13,337 bases of DNA, taken from NCBI GenBank assembly GCA_017354595.1, contig JAFMQQ010000036.1, positions 1-13,337 on the forward strand, given 5' to 3'. The notes below the pieces were generated by a model. That model ran no database searches, was not told the origin of the DNA, and was given only the letters and a program-made list of their open reading frames with translations. This document shows, piece after piece, positions 12,191-13,337 of the stretch; position 1 is the first letter of the stretch, and each line of letters begins with the position of its first letter. Made by a program: the position numbers and the translations under genes. The stretch is from Micromonosporaceae bacterium. GTDB lineage: Bacteria; Actinomycetota; Actinomycetes; Mycobacteriales; Micromonosporaceae.

Positions 12191-13337
12191 ATGGAACACG
12201 ATCTGGCCATCACGTACCCGGCCGAGCTGCCGATCAGCCAGCGCAAGGACGGCATCCTGGCCGCGATCCGGGACCACCAGGTGGTCGTGGTCGCCGGCGA
12301 GACCGGCTCCGGCAAGACCACCCAGTTGCCGAAGATCTGCCTGGAACTGGGGCGGGGTGCGCCCGGGCCCGGGTCCCCCGGGCCCGACGGCAGGCCGGCG
12401 CTGATCGGGCACACCCAGCCGCGGCGGCTGGCCGCCCGTACCATCGCCCAGCGCATCGCCGAGGAGCTCGGCAGCGAGCTGGGTGGTCTGGTCGGTTACC
12501 AGGTGCGCTTCACCGACCGGGTCGGGCAGCAGACCCGGGTCAAGCTGATGACCGACGGCATCCTGCTCGCCGAGATCCAGCACGACCGGCTGCTGCGCCG
12601 GTACGACACCCTGATCATCGACGAGGCACACGAGCGCAGCCTGAACGTCGACTTCATTCTCGGGTACCTGAAACAGCTTCTCCCCCGCCGGCCGGACCTC
12701 AAGCTCATCATCACCTCGGCCACCATCGATCCACACCGGTTCGCCCGGCACTTCGCCGGGCCGGCCGGGGACGCACCGGTGGTGGAGGTCTCCGGGCGCA
12801 CGTACCCGGTGCAGATGCGGTACCGGCCGGTCGGTGAGGATCGGGACCAGATCGAGGCGATCGGCGACGCGGTGCAGGAGCTGCGCGGCGAGGGTACCGG
12901 TGACGTGCTGGTGTTCCTCTCCGGCGAGCGGGAGATCCGCGACACCGCCGAGGCGTTGGGCCGGCTGGAGCTGCCCCGGACCGAGGTGCTGCCGCTCTAT
13001 GCCCGACTCTCCACAGTGGAGCAGCACCGGGTCTTCGAGGCACATACCGGAACGCGGATCGTGCTCGCCACCAACGTCGCGGAGACATCGCTGACGGTGC
13101 CGGGCATCCGCTACGTGGTGGATCCGGGTACCGCGCGCATCTCCCGGTACAGCCTGCGCACGAAGGTGCAGCGGCTGCCGATCGAGCCGGTCTCCCAGGC
13201 CTCGGCGAACCAGCGAGCCGGCCGCTGCGGCCGGGTCGCCGACGGCATCTGCATCCGGCTCTACGACGAGGCGGATTTCCTGGCCCGGCCGCAGTTCACC
13301 GAACCGGAGATCCTGCGCACCAACCTCGCCTCGGTGA
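12191..13337 (+). CDS. hrpA: ATP-dependent RNA helicase HrpA (N-terminal 382 codons, cut by the window end)
   Basis: DEAH-box helicase that unwinds RNA using ATP; in E. coli HrpA acts in mRNA processing and on stalled ribosomes. The frame is open to the window edge; the full protein is normally about 1300 residues. Visible motifs are GETGSGKT (Walker A, 36-43), TQPRRLAA (Ia), DEAH (144-147), SAT (III, in IITSATID), LVFLSGEREI, LATNVAETSLTVPGI, and QRAGRCGR (VI, 341-348). The later part, SRYSLRTKVQRLPIEP then SQASANQRAGRCGR, is close to the E. coli sequence as I recall it. Compared with E. coli, about 80 N-terminal residues are absent, and a Gly/Pro insert (GAPGPGSPGPDGRPA) lies between the first helicase motifs. 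ATG 12191 fits the start of family homology; no earlier start is supported. Confidence 0.94.
   Translation, partial: MEHDLAITYPAELPISQRKDGILAAIRDHQVVVVAGETGSGKTTQLPKICLELGRGAPGPGSPGPDGRPALIGHTQPRRLAARTIAQRIAEELGSELGGLVGYQVRFTDRVGQQTRVKLMTDGILLAEIQHDRLLRRYDTLIIDEAHERSLNVDFILGYLKQLLPRRPDLKLIITSATIDPHRFARHFAGPAGDAPVVEVSGRTYPVQMRYRPVGEDRDQIEAIGDAVQELRGEGTGDVLVFLSGEREIRDTAEALGRLELPRTEVLPLYARLSTVEQHRVFEAHTGTRIVLATNVAETSLTVPGIRYVVDPGTARISRYSLRTKVQRLPIEPVSQASANQRAGRCGRVADGICIRLYDEADFLARPQFTEPEILRTNLASV
13010..13020. repeat. TCCA-N3-TGGA site inside hrpA
   Basis: TCCACAGTGGA is read as TCC-ACA-GTG-GA. It uses the rare codon ACA. Confidence 0.55.

Noticed and set aside
13208..13235. QRAGRCGR in HrpA as an unusual motif VI
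   Set aside because: The form differs from E. coli by about one residue and is within normal variation for DEAH helicases.
12191..13337. HrpA as a truncated pseudogene
   Set aside because: The frame is open at the window edge, so the gene is cut by the window and not by mutation.

Overview
The window is high-GC DNA (roughly 70% by eye) with strong G/C third-position bias, GTG and TTG starts, stop/start overlaps between genes, and TANNNT -10 boxes placed a few bases before start codons. All of this points to an actinomycete. Frequent GTAC-containing codon pairs and the gene content suggest Micromonosporaceae, but that family-level placement is inference only. No tRNA, rRNA, CRISPR array, transposase or phage gene was seen.

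Left part (1-7868, all + strand): a compact eight-gene block that reads as one catabolic or biosynthetic operon. A candidate promoter with overlapping inverted repeats lies at about 49-99. The genes in order are an M24/creatinase-like hydrolase; alpha and beta subunits of a thiamine-diphosphate 2-oxoacid (or acetoin) dehydrogenase E1; an ATZ/TRZ-type metal amidohydrolase; a two-domain cupin; a short-chain-dehydrogenase-fold protein; a 3-hydroxyisobutyrate-dehydrogenase-family reductase; and a GNAT acetyltransferase. Six of the seven junctions overlap by 1 to about 16 bases, and the only gap is 46 bases. No E2/E3, transporter or regulator lies in the window. Several members depart from family consensus: the M24 protein has Cys for the second metal-ligand Asp, the SDR lacks the catalytic Ser, Tyr and Lys, the first cupin domain lacks a ligand His, and the amidohydrolase lacks the Glu usually found after its third metal-site His. 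A plausible reading is stepwise breakdown of a nitrogen-containing compound to a 2-oxo acid and a beta-hydroxy acid. The substrate cannot be read from sequence.

Middle part (7869-9258): a large hairpin separates the operon from a convergent three-helix GlsB/YeaQ/YmgE-type membrane protein (- strand). Next come a HIT-family gene reduced by an internal deletion to 49 codons, a set of three GAATCGCAYC repeats, and a Uma2-family putative nuclease gene.

Right part (9260-13337): mostly single genes with promoters close to the start codon. They are a lipoprotein with an alpha/beta-hydrolase-like fold but no catalytic Ser or His, a bacterial SUFU-domain protein, a divergently oriented small gene broken by a one-base frameshift, an unrecognised 135-residue protein, and the first 382 codons of the DEAH-box RNA helicase HrpA, which runs off the window.

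Two window-wide DNA signals stand out. One is a set of TANNNT boxes 6-11 bases before start codons that lack a ribosome binding site, which suggests leaderless transcription. The other is a recurrent near-palindrome TCCA-N3-TGGA, found six times exactly, in genes and between them and in different reading frames, where about 0.1 copies would be expected by base composition.
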